A model generated the notes under the pieces. The model made no database searches, was not told the DNA's origin, and was given only the letters and a program-made list of their open reading frames with translations. A program made the translations under genes and the position numbers. Shown here piece after piece: positions 1 to 9,606 of a stretch of 22,428 nt of DNA. Source of the stretch: Kipferlia bialata (lineage: Eukaryota; Fornicata); assembly GCA_003568945.1 (NCBI GenBank), contig BDIP01000294.1, forward strand, positions 1 to 22,428, in the 5' to 3' direction. The first letter of the stretch is position 1; the number at the start of each line of letters is the position of its first letter.

Positions 1-117
1 TTTTTTTTTTTTTTTTTCAATTCCCCCCCCCCCCCCCCCCCCCCTCATCTTCCCCTCCACCAAGGCCTCTCCGCACTTATGAAACTCTCTCTCTCTCTCC
101 CTCTCTCACCCCTAGCC
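1..117. other. Low-complexity leader: poly-T, poly-C and pyrimidine tract before gene 1
   Basis: A run of 17 T, the short spacer CAATTC and then about 25 C open the window. A CT-rich tract follows and ends in CACCCCTAG at 115, two bases before the gene 1 start codon. The CT-tract plus AG looks like a 3' splice site rather than a promoter. The homopolymers may be genuine or may mark a contig edge. No gene is visible here. Confidence 0.7.
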
Positions 118-1014
118 ATGTTTGGATTCGGGCGCCAACAGCCACCCCAGACTCCGGCACTATCTCTCCATGAGTGCAAGGTGTATATATGTAAATGTAC
201 TTATATATGCATACATTTGTACCTATACTCTACATACAACTACATACACACTATATACTTACCACTCTCTGGATGAGTGCAAGATGTACTGACCCTCAGT
301 CCATCCTGTCTGGTACGACTGCCTCTGACACAGTGTGAGCTGTACTCTCTCTCTCTCTATCTCTATCTACATATATACTCTAACTCACTGTCTCTCACTA
401 TATATATACTCACTCGAAGGCCATCCTGTCTGGTACGACTGCCTCTGACACAGTGTATGCTGTACTCTCTCTCTCTATATATATATACTTACATTTGCAT
501 TCTCAGTGTCTCTCACTATATGTATACTCACTCTAAGGCCATCCTGTCTGGCACCGCTGCCTCTGACACAGTGTATACCATACTATACTGTACTACACTA
601 CATAAATGTACATACATTGACCCTCAGTCCATCCTGTCTGGCACCGCTGCCTCTGCCTCTGCCTCTGCCTCTGCGTCTGCCCCTGGCACCGTTGACGAGG
701 CCCTGGATGCACTGACAAAGGGAATCTACTCACCCATGGTAAGTACACTTCATACTACACATATTCCAATATACTCCATATAGGCACTGCGAAAAAGGTG
801 CCACTATGTAATATACTCAGGTGTATACCACTGGTATATATATATATATATATATATACTTGTACTGACAAAGGGAATCTACTCACCCATGGTACACTGC
901 ATAGAAAACATAATCCATCATACACTCCATATAGGCACTGGGAAAGGGATGCTACTCACCAATAGTGAGCCCACTACATACTACACTATAGGCAATACTC
1001 AGAGGTATACTGGG

Positions 1015-1047
<33 letters not shown>

Positions 1048-4000
1048 CTGCTACTGACTAGTGGGTGCTACTCACCTGTAGTATGTGGATAATTCCATAT
1101 GTACTAATTGCTGCACTATGAATCCTACATGTGGGTATATATACTGGAACTGACGCAGGGGATGCTTCCCACCACCAACGGTGACTGGTATTGTAATAAT
1201 GTATACACTATATATACACTGTATGAATACTTGCCGGTCTCTTCTTTCCTTGTCGATGTCTCTCTCCCTTTCAACCCCAACTCACACAAGGGCTTCCAGA
1301 ACAATGTCCCAAGTCCAGACGACTACACCGTGCAGTTATGCAGGTATACACAGGCATATCAGATGCTAACTGTATTGTTAATTCAATAAATAGTGTATTA
1401 TTATACTTACATATATATATAGCGTGCAGATATGCAGGTATATCAACAACTAATAATTGTGTTGCTACATACATTCTCGGTATATACATGTATGAGGATA
1501 TATATACATATACATATATATATATATATTAAAATACACAAACATTCACTTCCCAGAGATCCATGCCCTATACTGCTGCACATGAAAATATATATATATA
1601 TCCCATTCACTAATACACAGAGACCCTGTCCTCCTGGGTCATGTCATGGCCCTCCTGGACCCTTCGACACATACCCCACAGACAGTCGAGTGAGTGTGTA
1701 TATACTACACATGAGCTTACCTATACATTGAGTAGGGTAACCTGTGGTGCTAGTTCCATTGTGTTCATTTATACCTGCACACCTATTGTACATACATATA
1801 CTATGTATACTATATGTCCCGTCTATCCTGATCCCTAGAGCCACTCTTACCCTGCTCTATACGATTGCGGCCAGAAACCCTGATGCAGGGCAGTATCTTG
1901 TGCAGGTAGTACATATACATGTGATCTAGCCTCACTTTTGTATTTTTGTATTGATGAAGAATATTGTGTATGCTCTTAGAACTTTTGTGGTATGTGCGTG
2001 AGGGGTGTATTGGTTTCGTGTATTGCTATGTTCTGTACCCTTTGGTGTTCCGGGATCCCTCTTCAAGTGGTTGTGTATGCAGCCTACACCCCTTCTGTTG
2101 TCCAGCAGTGTGGGTATATACATATATATATACATACCCAATATCGACATGTACACGATGAGCGTAACAACGATTGGTCGATGTGCTTCTACCTCGTGTT
2201 ACAGTCAATCTATTGTTATCAGGGATGACTAGCCCAAATATCGAGATATATATCTACTATCTATATATTTATATACTATCTAGATGTATATTCTTATGCC
2301 AGGCAGGACTGTTCCCACGTCTGACTGGGCTGGTGTCTGGGGCGGACGCACATGGTATGTATGGTATATATATTTGTGAATATGAATGACAGACGTTGCC
2401 CTTGCTGTCCTTTAGTATGCTCTCTTTTCTCACTGCCAGTGAGCACTGCTCTCCGCATAATAGTGACAGTGCTAGGCCAGCACCTATCCCTGGCCCTACC
2501 CGTCCTGCACACGCCTCTGTTCAAGGCCGTATTGGCCGCTAACCCAACCCACCACAGATTGTACGTCAGTTTCTAACTCTTTCTGTCTCTCTGTATAATT
2601 CTCCTTCTCTCCTCATTCCAGTTCTATCTGCAGGGTAGTGAAAATCGTAGTCTACGGCCTCCTCTCCAAGGGAGAGAGAGACACACAGGGTGAGGTGTCT
2701 GAGGCGGACTACCATGCCATTAAGACAGTGCTGCCCACCCTAGGGGTCATATCCCACTTGGGACACGGGGGATTCGACGCCATTGCAACCCTCCTGTCCT
2801 ACAGTGAGATCAGGTACCCATAGTCTCTAACTCTATATACATAGTATCTAGTCTATATAGTATCTAGTCCATAAAGTATCTATATAGTTAATTAATTTGT
2901 GTGTCCTACAGTGAGGAACCCCATATACTCTAGCCTATACAACTATGCCTAGTAGTTGTGCAATGCCTGCGTATACCCTTAGTCGTCTGTAATTATATTT
3001 GTGTGTCCTACAGTGAGATCAGGCAACCTTAGCCTCTAACTCTATGCCACTTGTCCTTGTGCAATTCGTGTGTACCTTTAGTAGTTTGTGTGTGTCTATA
3101 TGAATCTCTAACCCTCAGCTGTGGTGAGCACTCTGCCTATATCATACTGTTATATATATTCTATTATATAGTATATATAATAGTGTTATAGTACTTGTAT
3201 ATTGTAATATCAGCTGCGGTGAGCACTCTGGTCTTCAGGACATCGCCGACGCTGGCCTGATACCCACACTCCTGAGGGCAAGGGAGAGACACCCTGGTCT
3301 CATGGACACAGAAACAGCCGGTATTTTTATGTATGGACTATATACTACGGATCGTGATTGTATTTCACCGCAAGCGCCCTCATATACATGGATACCCTAG
3401 GTATACTGAGTGAGTATGAAGGGTACACATCAATACATTGATAGGTATCTATTGTCTGTTGTGTATACAATACACCGATAGTGGTCTATAGGACATGGAG
3501 ACAGCAGGTGTATACGCATGTTTATTGACGATATGGTTCAAGTGGTTGTATGTGTGTATATCATAGTGACATAAACTATAGTGACAGTAGCAACCCAGGT
3601 ATATGAGGTTTCTTCCAGTTTATTGACGTATATGTACACATGTGTTGAGAGTCAGGGATTTAGCGGTAACATGCGTCTCTCTCTTGTCTCTCTCTCTCCC
3701 TTCCCATTATAAATCCAATTGCATTGTATTGTCCCCCCCCCCCCCCTCTGTGTAACCTCAGCCTCTCTCGACCGTCTCAAGACACGGCTCAAGGCCAACC
3801 CCGATCTCCACCAGTACCTGCCCAAGGGGGGCATGGTGATTGAGGTATATGTACAGATATGAAGAGAGAAATGCATGTGTTTACGGAGAGATAGAAGGTC
3901 ATTCTTATTGGGATCTGTGTATGTAAAAGAGAAAGTGTCAGGGCCTCTCTCTGGTTGTATGTGTCCTTGATGTATGAGGCTGTCTATTCTCTCTCTACCC

Positions 4001-4149
4001 ACACTGACTCATCTAACCCCCAGCGTACCCAGGTTCCAGTTGCCCGCCCATTCCATACTTACGAGTACGGTACTCTCTTTCTCCCTTTCTCTCTCTCTCT
4101 TTTGCTCTCTCTCTTTATCTTTCTGTCTCTCTCTTTCTACCTTTCTCTC

Positions 4150-4192
<43 letters not shown>

Positions 4193-7100
4193 TTCAGCCA
4201 TCGATATGTTAACTGTCTACGTTGTATGTATATTTCAGTCGAGGTTGCCATCTGATACCTCCCTCAAGAAGAGTCTGATGCACATTCTCCTCTGTCTCTA
4301 TTGGCACATGTATATGTCTCACCATAGCTGTGTCAAGTATGGTGCCAACACTTGAGTCTCTCTCTCTCTCTGTCTATATGTCTATATATACATATGAATA
4401 TATAACTTGAGTCTCTCTCTCTCTCTGTCTATATGTCTATATATACATATGAATATATATACATACATATACATATCTAACCTAGCTGTGTCAAGACTGG
4501 TGCCAACACTTGAGTCTCTCTGTCTCTCTGTCTATATGTCTATATATATATATATAATATCTATGTATATATACTTATATACATGTCTCACCATAGCTGT
4601 GTCAAGACTGGTGCCAACACATGCATGCTGCTAGGCTTCAGAGGGGCATGGCCTACGGCTGACCACGTGCCAGAGGCATCAACGGTGACAGTAGGTATGG
4701 CTATATAGTATATTATACATTATAGTACATACATACATGTATATACATATTAATATATGTGTACATGTACTGTTGGACACGCGATAGAGACATCAACTGT
4801 GACACTAGGCGTGTTGGTAGTGTTAGTGTATACATATAGGTATATCGGTCATGTGTCTTTCTGTTGGAATACACACATAATTGTGTGTCAGACGAGGTAT
4901 ATACATGGATATTGTGGTCATATTTGAAGACTTGGGGAGTTGTATGAAGTGTGAAATATTTGTGCAATTGTTTCTAATACCTGCCCCTTTGAATGGACTC
5001 TAGAGTGGCATTAGTGCATATTAATGAGTACTTTGCATGTTTATAGGATTCATACAGCATGTTACTGGACATTGGTGCTGGTTCTCACCCTCAGTGCAAG
5101 ACTACCTCTATATATATATACACATGTGTACACCCTCACCATAGTACATGACGAGGCTGACGACTCTGCCCCCCCTAGGCTGGAGTCATCGACGCTGGAC
5201 GTGCCGTACAGGGGCGTGGCATGCGGTATGTATATGTATTTGTTTACATTCATATATCTACATATATATACTCTGTGTGTCAACATTCACACAGTCTGCC
5301 CCCCCCCCCTCACAGAGATGATATATATGTATATCTATAACTATATACTCATCCCAGGTGTGTGCATGGGCGGCAAGGTGTATGTCTACGCCAGTGGAAG
5401 ACCTGCAAAGTGCTGCGACGATGAGGTGGGCTACTCTTGATCTCTGTATTGATATCAGCGATATATAGATTTGGCCCTACACCCACCCTAGCTGTCTGAC
5501 CTCGATGAGGCTGAGCAGACAGGGGATGCGAGCGAGTACAGGGAAGAGCAGTACGTGGAAAACTATGTATGTATGATATATGATATATGATGGATGATAT
5601 AATACTATGCATGTATCATAGTAGATGCATATGTATGCTCTACGTGTACTGGGTGGGCACCAAAGATAGACGCCTATGATGCTATATACTGTGATTCTAT
5701 ATACTATGATGTTATACACTGTGCCTAGACTGAACGAATATTCAATTTTACACGTTAATGCACTGTCTAGTAGTTATTCTTCATGCAATATACGTTGACA
5801 GGCGACGCTTCTATTAGTATATCTATACTTACTATATATATATTATTAGCGCGCAGTGTTTGGATGCCGATATCGTATTGCATAAACCCACGTGTGTGGT
5901 ATTCCTGTGACTCATAACATGTTGACTTAATACGCGTAGAGACACAAATATCACAGCGTATAACTGTTTAACGAGTATACATAGCACGCGTACTTACCTC
6001 AAGCCGTTGGGAAACCATGCCCGAGCCCGAGGGCCTTGCCTCCCCTGCCCTGCACGTATACTCCATGGCCACGGGAAAGTGGACAGACAGGATAGAGCTC
6101 GAGGTATATATATTGTGTATGTTGAATATAGGATACAGTAAATTTACTATATGTACTGTATATGTACTCAATGGCCACAGGGGAGTGGTGTGACAAGATA
6201 GAGCAGGAGGTATATAGATAGTGTATATGGAATGTAGTATCATATGGAACATCATATGGATCACCCCAAATATGCTACCCTCACTCCCAGGGCGACTCCC
6301 CCAGTGTCAGATACCCCAGGGGGATGGTGTCTGTGTCAGACACAGAGGTACTATATAGTATATATATAGTATCTATATATATGTATAGTATATTGTATAT
6401 ATAGGCATACATGGTATATTCCCCAGGGGCATGGTGGCTGTGTCAGACATGGAGGTATCCGAGAGAGATAATATATACATATACTGTCCCTTTCTATACA
6501 TTGATATCTCTCCTTGTGTCTCTCACCTCTGTTCTTCCTGGTTATTGGCAAGTTCACTGTGTATAAATGGCATATAATTATGTCACCATTGCCTGTATAT
6601 ATAGTATTGACTGTACAGTGTACTCACTAGCCTAACTGTAGTTCCTCCTGGTAGCGGGCAAGTTCACTGTGTCCCAGTGGAAGCCCCTGCAGGCATGGAT
6701 CTACAACACAGAGACAGGGACATGGAGGGTATGTAGAATATATATAAATACATATACATACATAAATATATATATGCATGGATGTACAACACAGAGACAG
6801 GGGCATGGAGGGTGAGACATGGTGAATATAGACTGTCAGTATGCATGGTGTTATAGTATATGTATGTATATGCATGGGTATTCCACACAGCGGCAGGGAC
6901 GTGGAGTGAATGGTGCATGTATAGTAATTTTCATATATAAACATATATATATATATATACTATATCAGCAATGCCCATACTGTCAGTCCCATTTGTTCAC
7001 TCACTCAGCGTGTGGCCAACCCGCCCCTTCCCCCTAGTCCAGACGACACACCCCATGACGACTATTACAGACACACCCTCTATGGCATGGGGGTGCAGGG

Positions 7101-8328
7101 AGGGTGAGTATATATATGTGTATACTTGTACATAGACATTGAAGGAGTGACTTTCACCCGCCAAAAGGGAAGGGCACTACTCTATACCCTCACAAATGAC
7201 AATGTAGCTACTATGAACAAACGTGCTGAACTGCTGCCTTCCCCTAGCACTGTCCATCTACTGCGCATGGCAATTGTTAAATATGACACACAGTAATTAC
7301 AGTAGATCGTATATATATGTACACTTACCCTAGCCCTGCTGGGTATGGCCGGGGATGAGACAGACAGACATACTATGCATATAGTACATATACTCACATA
7401 TATATATATGGATACATCACTACTCTTATGCTAGCACTGTCCATCTGCTGGGTATGGCCGGGGACGAGACAGACACGTACCATGCCTCATACACAATGCC
7501 CACCTCGGAGAACACACAAGGTATGTATATCTCTCTATATATATATATACGGGAGTGGGTTTGTATTTATGAACATATACATACACCATGCCCCGTGCAT
7601 ACACTCACTGCCTATATGTGTATACGTGGATGTCGTATGTGTTACCGTAAGTGGATATGGCCCTCACCCCCCAGGCACGTGGACAGATCTCAGCACAGAT
7701 GGCCTGAAGGGGTCATGCTACCAGGTGGGCATGTATATATACTCACATATATATATGTGTATGAGTGTGTCTATACTTGGTGCATGTATAGAGATGGCCT
7801 GAAGGGGTCATGCTACCAGGTATATATAGTATATTTATATATGTATATATATATATATATATGTATATTTGTATATACTAGGTGCATGTCTTTAGATGGC
7901 CTGAAGGGGTCATGCTACCAGGTGGGTATAGCATATATATATATATTCTTATATGTATGTGTGTGTATGGATATTCTGGGTGGGTGCATGACTTTTGATG
8001 GCTGCAAGGGGTCATGCTACCTGGTAGGTACATGTAGCACGTTCATACTGGTCAACACCATTAGTCTATATCCAATATATATAGCACACCCACATATGTA
8101 TATTGGATATATACACTAGATTCAGTTTACAAATGGATCTTGTATCTGATCTAACCCCAGCCCATGGGCGATGGCCTTGCTCTGGCTGTCTGTGACTACA
8201 GCATAGCGGCATACGACTCGTGCAGGTATTGTGCTGTTGTGATATTGTGTGTCTATAGCCCAGTTGAACAGTGCCAAACCTCCCCTTCCCAAATGGAACA
8301 GGGTTTCCGTCTACCTATCTCTTTCTCC

Positions 8329-8359
<31 letters not shown>

Positions 8360-9005
8360 TGTATGCGTATATATATACATCATCCTAACCCCTAGTGGCA
8401 CTGTGGGCCCTGTCCTTGATGACATCTCTCTCCCTCTCTCTCTCTATATATACATACACATATATGTGTATTCCACTTACCCCTAGTGGCACTGTGGGCC
8501 CTGTCCTTGATGACCTCCCTGCTACTGAAGACGGACTCGGGTCCCACTATGCATCCTGTGAAGTCGGGGGTACGTTATGTGTATATATGTCGCTATTAAT
8601 TGTTTCTTACATTATATATGTATATATATATATGTATATATACCCTCTATTTACTACTAACTGGTGTGTGATATGATACTATCCATCCCCCATCTTACCT
8701 CTTAGGTTGTGTTCTGCTCACTATGTCCTGGCACCGTGAGCTAGGGGGGAGGTACGTACACTCTGAATATGAAAATGTGTATACAATTAGCACACACTGA
8801 AGTATTTTGATATTGAGTCTTGGAGATGCAGGGATATATATATATATATAGGATAGGGTCAAGGATGGAAGCAGATATATATTAGTGTTCTATTTATCAC
8901 TCACGTATTCACAGCAGCATTGACACCTCCGAAGTACCAGAAGGGTCTGTGGACACATGCTATCTGCTAGAGGTCGATGCAGATGAACTTAGACAGTGTT
9001 GTTGA
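118..9005 (+). CDS. Armadillo/HEAT-like plus kelch-like fusion protein, 26 exons, 722 aa (function unknown)
   Basis: Exons: 118-180, 628-738, 1291-1343, 1621-1689, 1839-1905, 2303-2354, 2440-2560, 2634-2813, 3214-3320, 3762-3844, 4024-4069, 4198-4309, 4597-4694, 5145-5225, 5358-5425, 5492-5570, 5985-6103, 6291-6347, 6642-6728, 7009-7103, 7435-7520, 7675-7724, 8161-8225, 8487-8569, 8706-8751, 8915-9005. All joins keep phase and the total is 2169 nt. The protein starts MFGFGRQQPPQTP. A Ser-Ala repeat follows (exon 2). Residues ~80-355 are helical and ARM-like, for example GQYLVQAGLFPRLTGLV and IADAGLIPTLLRA. From ~residue 355 the pattern is kelch-like: VCMGGKVYVYASGRP, HVYSMATGKWTD (~487-498), WIYNTETGTW (~541-550) and GTWTDL (~612). 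Kelch propellers usually bind protein partners; the role of this fusion is unknown. The joins from exon 16 to exon 17 and around exon 12 are the least certain; the rest read smoothly into each other. About three quarters of the span is intron. Confidence 0.75.
163..293 (+). repeat. Partial copy of the gene 1 exon 1 donor edge
   Basis: The end of exon 1 with its donor (TCTCCATGAGTGCAAGgtgt, near 164-183) recurs at about 267-286 as TCTGGATGAGTGCAAGATGT. The GT is lost in the copy. The copy lies inside intron 1, immediately before the 120-bp tandem array. Confidence 0.75.
289..640 (+). repeat. Tandem array of the acceptor edge of gene 1 exon 2 (three copies plus the real exon)
   Basis: The segment beginning CCATCCTGTCTGG occurs at 301, 421, 539 and 629, so the spacings are 120, 118 and 90 bp. 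Copies 1-3 run CCATCCTGTCTGGYAC...GCCTCTGACACAGTGT and then pass into CT/TA-rich intron sequence. The last copy (exon from 628) stays open. Each copy is preceded by an AG (CTCAG, CGAAG, CTAAG, CTCAG), so a usable-looking 3' splice site is duplicated with it. The first two copies are near identical, which implies recent duplication. Confidence 0.9.
649..681 (+). repeat. Hexanucleotide GCCTCT repeat encoding Ser-Ala
   Basis: Five consecutive GCCTCT-like units (one with GCG) inside exon 2 of gene 1 encode an alternating Ala-Ser stretch. This is a likely length-variable linker near the N-terminus. Confidence 0.85.
711..1185 (+). repeat. Decaying copies of the donor edge of gene 1 exon 2
   Basis: The exon end ACTGACAAAGGGAATCTACT...CCCATG with its donor GT (711-740) is followed in intron 2 by a near-perfect copy at 864-893. 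Progressively diverged copies lie at about 784-808, 935-965, 1053-1085 and 1151-1182. The signature ACTGRS..AGGGRATGCTACTCACC remains readable in most of them. TA-rich spacers separate the copies, and the spacers themselves share CATATAGGCACTG. Confidence 0.85.
1330..1442 (+). repeat. Copy of the exon 3 donor edge in intron 3
   Basis: GTGCAGTTATGCAGGTATA at the exon 3 boundary (near 1330-1348) recurs near 1423-1441 as GTGCAGATATGCAGGTATA, with the donor GT intact. Confidence 0.75.
2796..3047 (+). repeat. Copies of the exon 8 donor edge in intron 8
   Basis: The exon end CCTACAGTGAGATCAGgtac (near 2798-2817) recurs as TCCTACAGTGAGGAACCC (from about 2905) and as TCCTACAGTGAGATCAGGCA (from about 3006). 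The last copy also carries the downstream intron words TAGCCTCTAACTCTAT. Both copies sit between exon 8 and exon 9. Confidence 0.85.
3110..3235 (+). repeat. Copy of the exon 9 acceptor edge in intron 8
   Basis: CTCAGCTGTGGTGAGCACTC (near 3113-3132) is a copy of the real exon 9 start ATCAGCTGCGGTGAGCACTC (near 3209-3228). The AG acceptor is kept in both. Confidence 0.85.
3300..3510 (+). repeat. Diverged copy of the exon 9 donor edge in intron 9
   Basis: The exon 9 end TCATGGACACAGAAACAGCC plus donor (3300-3322) resembles GGACATGGAGACAGCAGGTG near 3490-3511. The match is shorter and more diverged than at the neighbouring sites, so this one is less secure. Confidence 0.5.
4150..4190 (+). repeat. 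(CT)n tract at an intron 3' end
   Basis: A long CT dinucleotide run leads directly into TTTCAG, the acceptor of exon 12 in gene 1, so it doubles as an extended polypyrimidine tract. Similar CT runs occur at about 80-105, 345-362 and 8420-8445. Confidence 0.85.
4318..4620 (+). repeat. Tandem copies of the exon 13 acceptor edge in intron 12
   Basis: CACCATAG followed by CTGTGTCAAG..TGGTGCCAACAC occurs around 4320-4349 and at the real exon start around 4589-4620; a third copy with AACCTAG in place of CACCATAG lies around 4480-4510. Between them the block CTTGAGTCTCTCTCT...GTCTATATGTCTATAT is repeated three times (about 4350, 4407 and 4509). Only the last acceptor copy continues into open coding sequence. 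Confidence 0.85.
4668..4803 (+). repeat. Diverged copy of the exon 13 donor edge in intron 13
   Basis: AGAGGCATCAACGGTGACAG plus TAGGTAT at the exon 13 boundary (about 4672-4698) recurs at about 4784-4810 as AGAGACATCAACTGTGACAC plus TAGGCGT. The copy has lost the GT donor at the equivalent position. Confidence 0.75.
6045..6220 (+). repeat. Copy of the exon 17 donor half in intron 17
   Basis: The exon 17 end that encodes the kelch-like strand (TACTCCATGGCCACGGG...GAGCTCGAGgtat, to 6107) recurs at about 6165-6214 as TACTCAATGGCCACAGG...GAGCAGGAGgtat. The donor GTATAT and the first intron bases are kept, so this copy could splice as a donor. Confidence 0.85.
6305..6460 (+). repeat. Copy of exon 18 with its donor in intron 18
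   Basis: CCCCAGGGGGATGGTGTCTG (within exon 18) recurs near 6423 as CCCCAGGGGCATGGTGGCTG. The copy continues through TGTCAGACATGGAG into GTATCC. It retains a donor GT and contains a CCCCAG that could act as an acceptor. Confidence 0.85.
6532..6685 (+). repeat. Copy of the exon 19 acceptor half in intron 18
   Basis: GGGCAAGTTCACTGTGTCCC in exon 19 (about 6655-6674) is mirrored at about 6547-6566 by TGGCAAGTTCACTGTGTATA. The shared upstream word is TTCYTCCTGGT. The real exon is entered after CTAACTGTAG at 6641. Confidence 0.8.
6690..6912 (+). repeat. Two copies of the exon 19 donor half in intron 19
   Basis: GCATGGATCTACAACACAGA with GACAGGGACATGGAGGgtat (to 6732) is followed by GCATGGATGTACAACACAGA with GACAGGGGCATGGAGGGTGA (about 6776-6815). 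A more diverged GCATGGGTATTCCACACAGC with GGCAGGGACGTGGAGTGAAT follows at about 6872-6911. The donor GT survives in the first copy. Confidence 0.9.
7240..7480 (+). repeat. Two copies of the exon 21 acceptor edge in intron 20
   Basis: The exon 21 start GCTAGCACTGTCCATCTGCT (about 7430-7449) matches CTAGCACTGTCCATCTACTG near 7244-7263. The following exon words GGTATGGCCGGGGACGAGAC match GGTATGGCCGGGGATGAGAC near 7342-7361. An AG acceptor precedes each copy. Confidence 0.85.
7692..8030 (+). repeat. Three copies of the exon 22 end plus donor in intron 22
   Basis: GATGGCCTGAAGGGGTCATG plus CTACCAGgt occurs at the real exon (about 7698-7726), at about 7794-7822 and at about 7894-7922. A variant, GATGGCTGCAAGGGGTCATG plus CTACCTGgt, lies at about 7998-8026. 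The spacings are close to 100 bp. Two of the copies are preceded by AG (TATAGA and TTTAG), so they resemble complete 27-nt cassette exons encoding DGLKGSCYQ. Confidence 0.92.
8384..8515 (+). repeat. Copy of the exon 24 acceptor edge in intron 23
   Basis: CCCCTAGTGGCACTGTGGGC followed by CCTGTCCTTGATGA occurs at about 8390-8423 and at the real exon 24 start (about 8480-8513). The first copy then runs into a CT/TA microsatellite instead of coding sequence. Confidence 0.9.
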
Positions 9006-9606
9006 GAGGTATACATATCTCGTGTATCCCTTTAGGTTACAGAGTAGCATAAGTCATAGAAGGCAGACGCTTTGGCATGTCACAGTATCTCTGTGGCTTG
9101 GGATAGAGCACAGAGAGCTCTCGAGGCGTTCAGGGTTGTATCCACAGTGTCCTCATTTTCCTGTCAGGAGACACCTTGCGAAACAACACGCTGTATCAAT
9201 AGAATTCAAATATGAAGGAATAGCAACGATGCATATACATACATTCTTGGGACACTCTTCGAAGCATGATTCAGCCTGATGGACAACTTCCAGGAAGCGG
9301 ACAAAAGTCTGACAGAGAGACTATGTTTCGTGGTGTACTATGAATATCAATGACACTCTACAGAGTCTTATGTTCCGGTTTCTGTCGAGTATGTGTGCAC
9401 CCTAGACTAAGGTGTTTGTGACAATACTGTAGTCTTATGTTTGGTGCGTCTATAGTCTCAATTTGAGGATTTCACTTCTCATCATCAGAGGTGAGGAGAT
9501 ACCATCGGATTGAAGGCCTCACTTAAAGTGAAGGCTTCGATCAAGGTTCGCAGCGGCTGCTGTCCATTTGACACCTTCGGCTCTAACAGTCCAGAGCATA
9601 GGCACA
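9006..9606. other. Intergenic region between gene 1 and gene 2
   Basis: No convincing exon is visible on either strand and there is no tRNA-like fold. Two small symmetric words are present: a 10-bp palindrome GAGAGCTCTC at about 9113-9122, and an imperfect inverted repeat GCCTCACTTAAAGTGAAGGC near 9513-9532. A 3' splice-like CTCTAACAG ends at 9589, just before the gene 2 start codon. Microsatellites stop abruptly at the left edge of this region. Confidence 0.6.

Noticed and set aside
289-640. Regularly spaced repeats resembling a CRISPR array
   Set aside because: The repeats are copies of an exon edge with a splice acceptor, the spacers are themselves similar and microsatellite-rich, and the context is eukaryotic.
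820-1050. (TA)n tracts as a replication origin or AT-rich regulatory element
   Set aside because: Similar TA runs occur in nearly every intron of gene 1, so they carry no site-specific information.
118-2560. MO25/Cab39 assignment for the N-terminus of gene 1
   Set aside because: The FGFG-type start and the helical repeats recall MO25, but the family-specific motifs were not found. ARM/HEAT-like is as far as the sequence goes.
3652-4002. Minus-strand open frame of 116 codons
   Set aside because: It lies antisense to exon 10 and flanking introns of gene 1, is dominated by low-complexity sequence, and shows no domain.
6627-6944. Minus-strand open frames over exon 19 of gene 1
   Set aside because: They are rich in Tyr/Ile/His from (TA)n introns, antisense to a phase-verified exon, and look like shadows.
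7454-8119. A 221-codon open frame on the + strand spanning the DGLKGSCYQ copies
   Set aside because: It reads through three clear intron segments with (TA)n-coded Tyr/Ile runs. Its frame disagrees with the phase-consistent exon chain for exon 22.
9006-9606. tRNA or other structured RNA in the spacer after gene 1
   Set aside because: No T-loop or paired acceptor stem could be found. The inverted repeats are too short to support an RNA gene.
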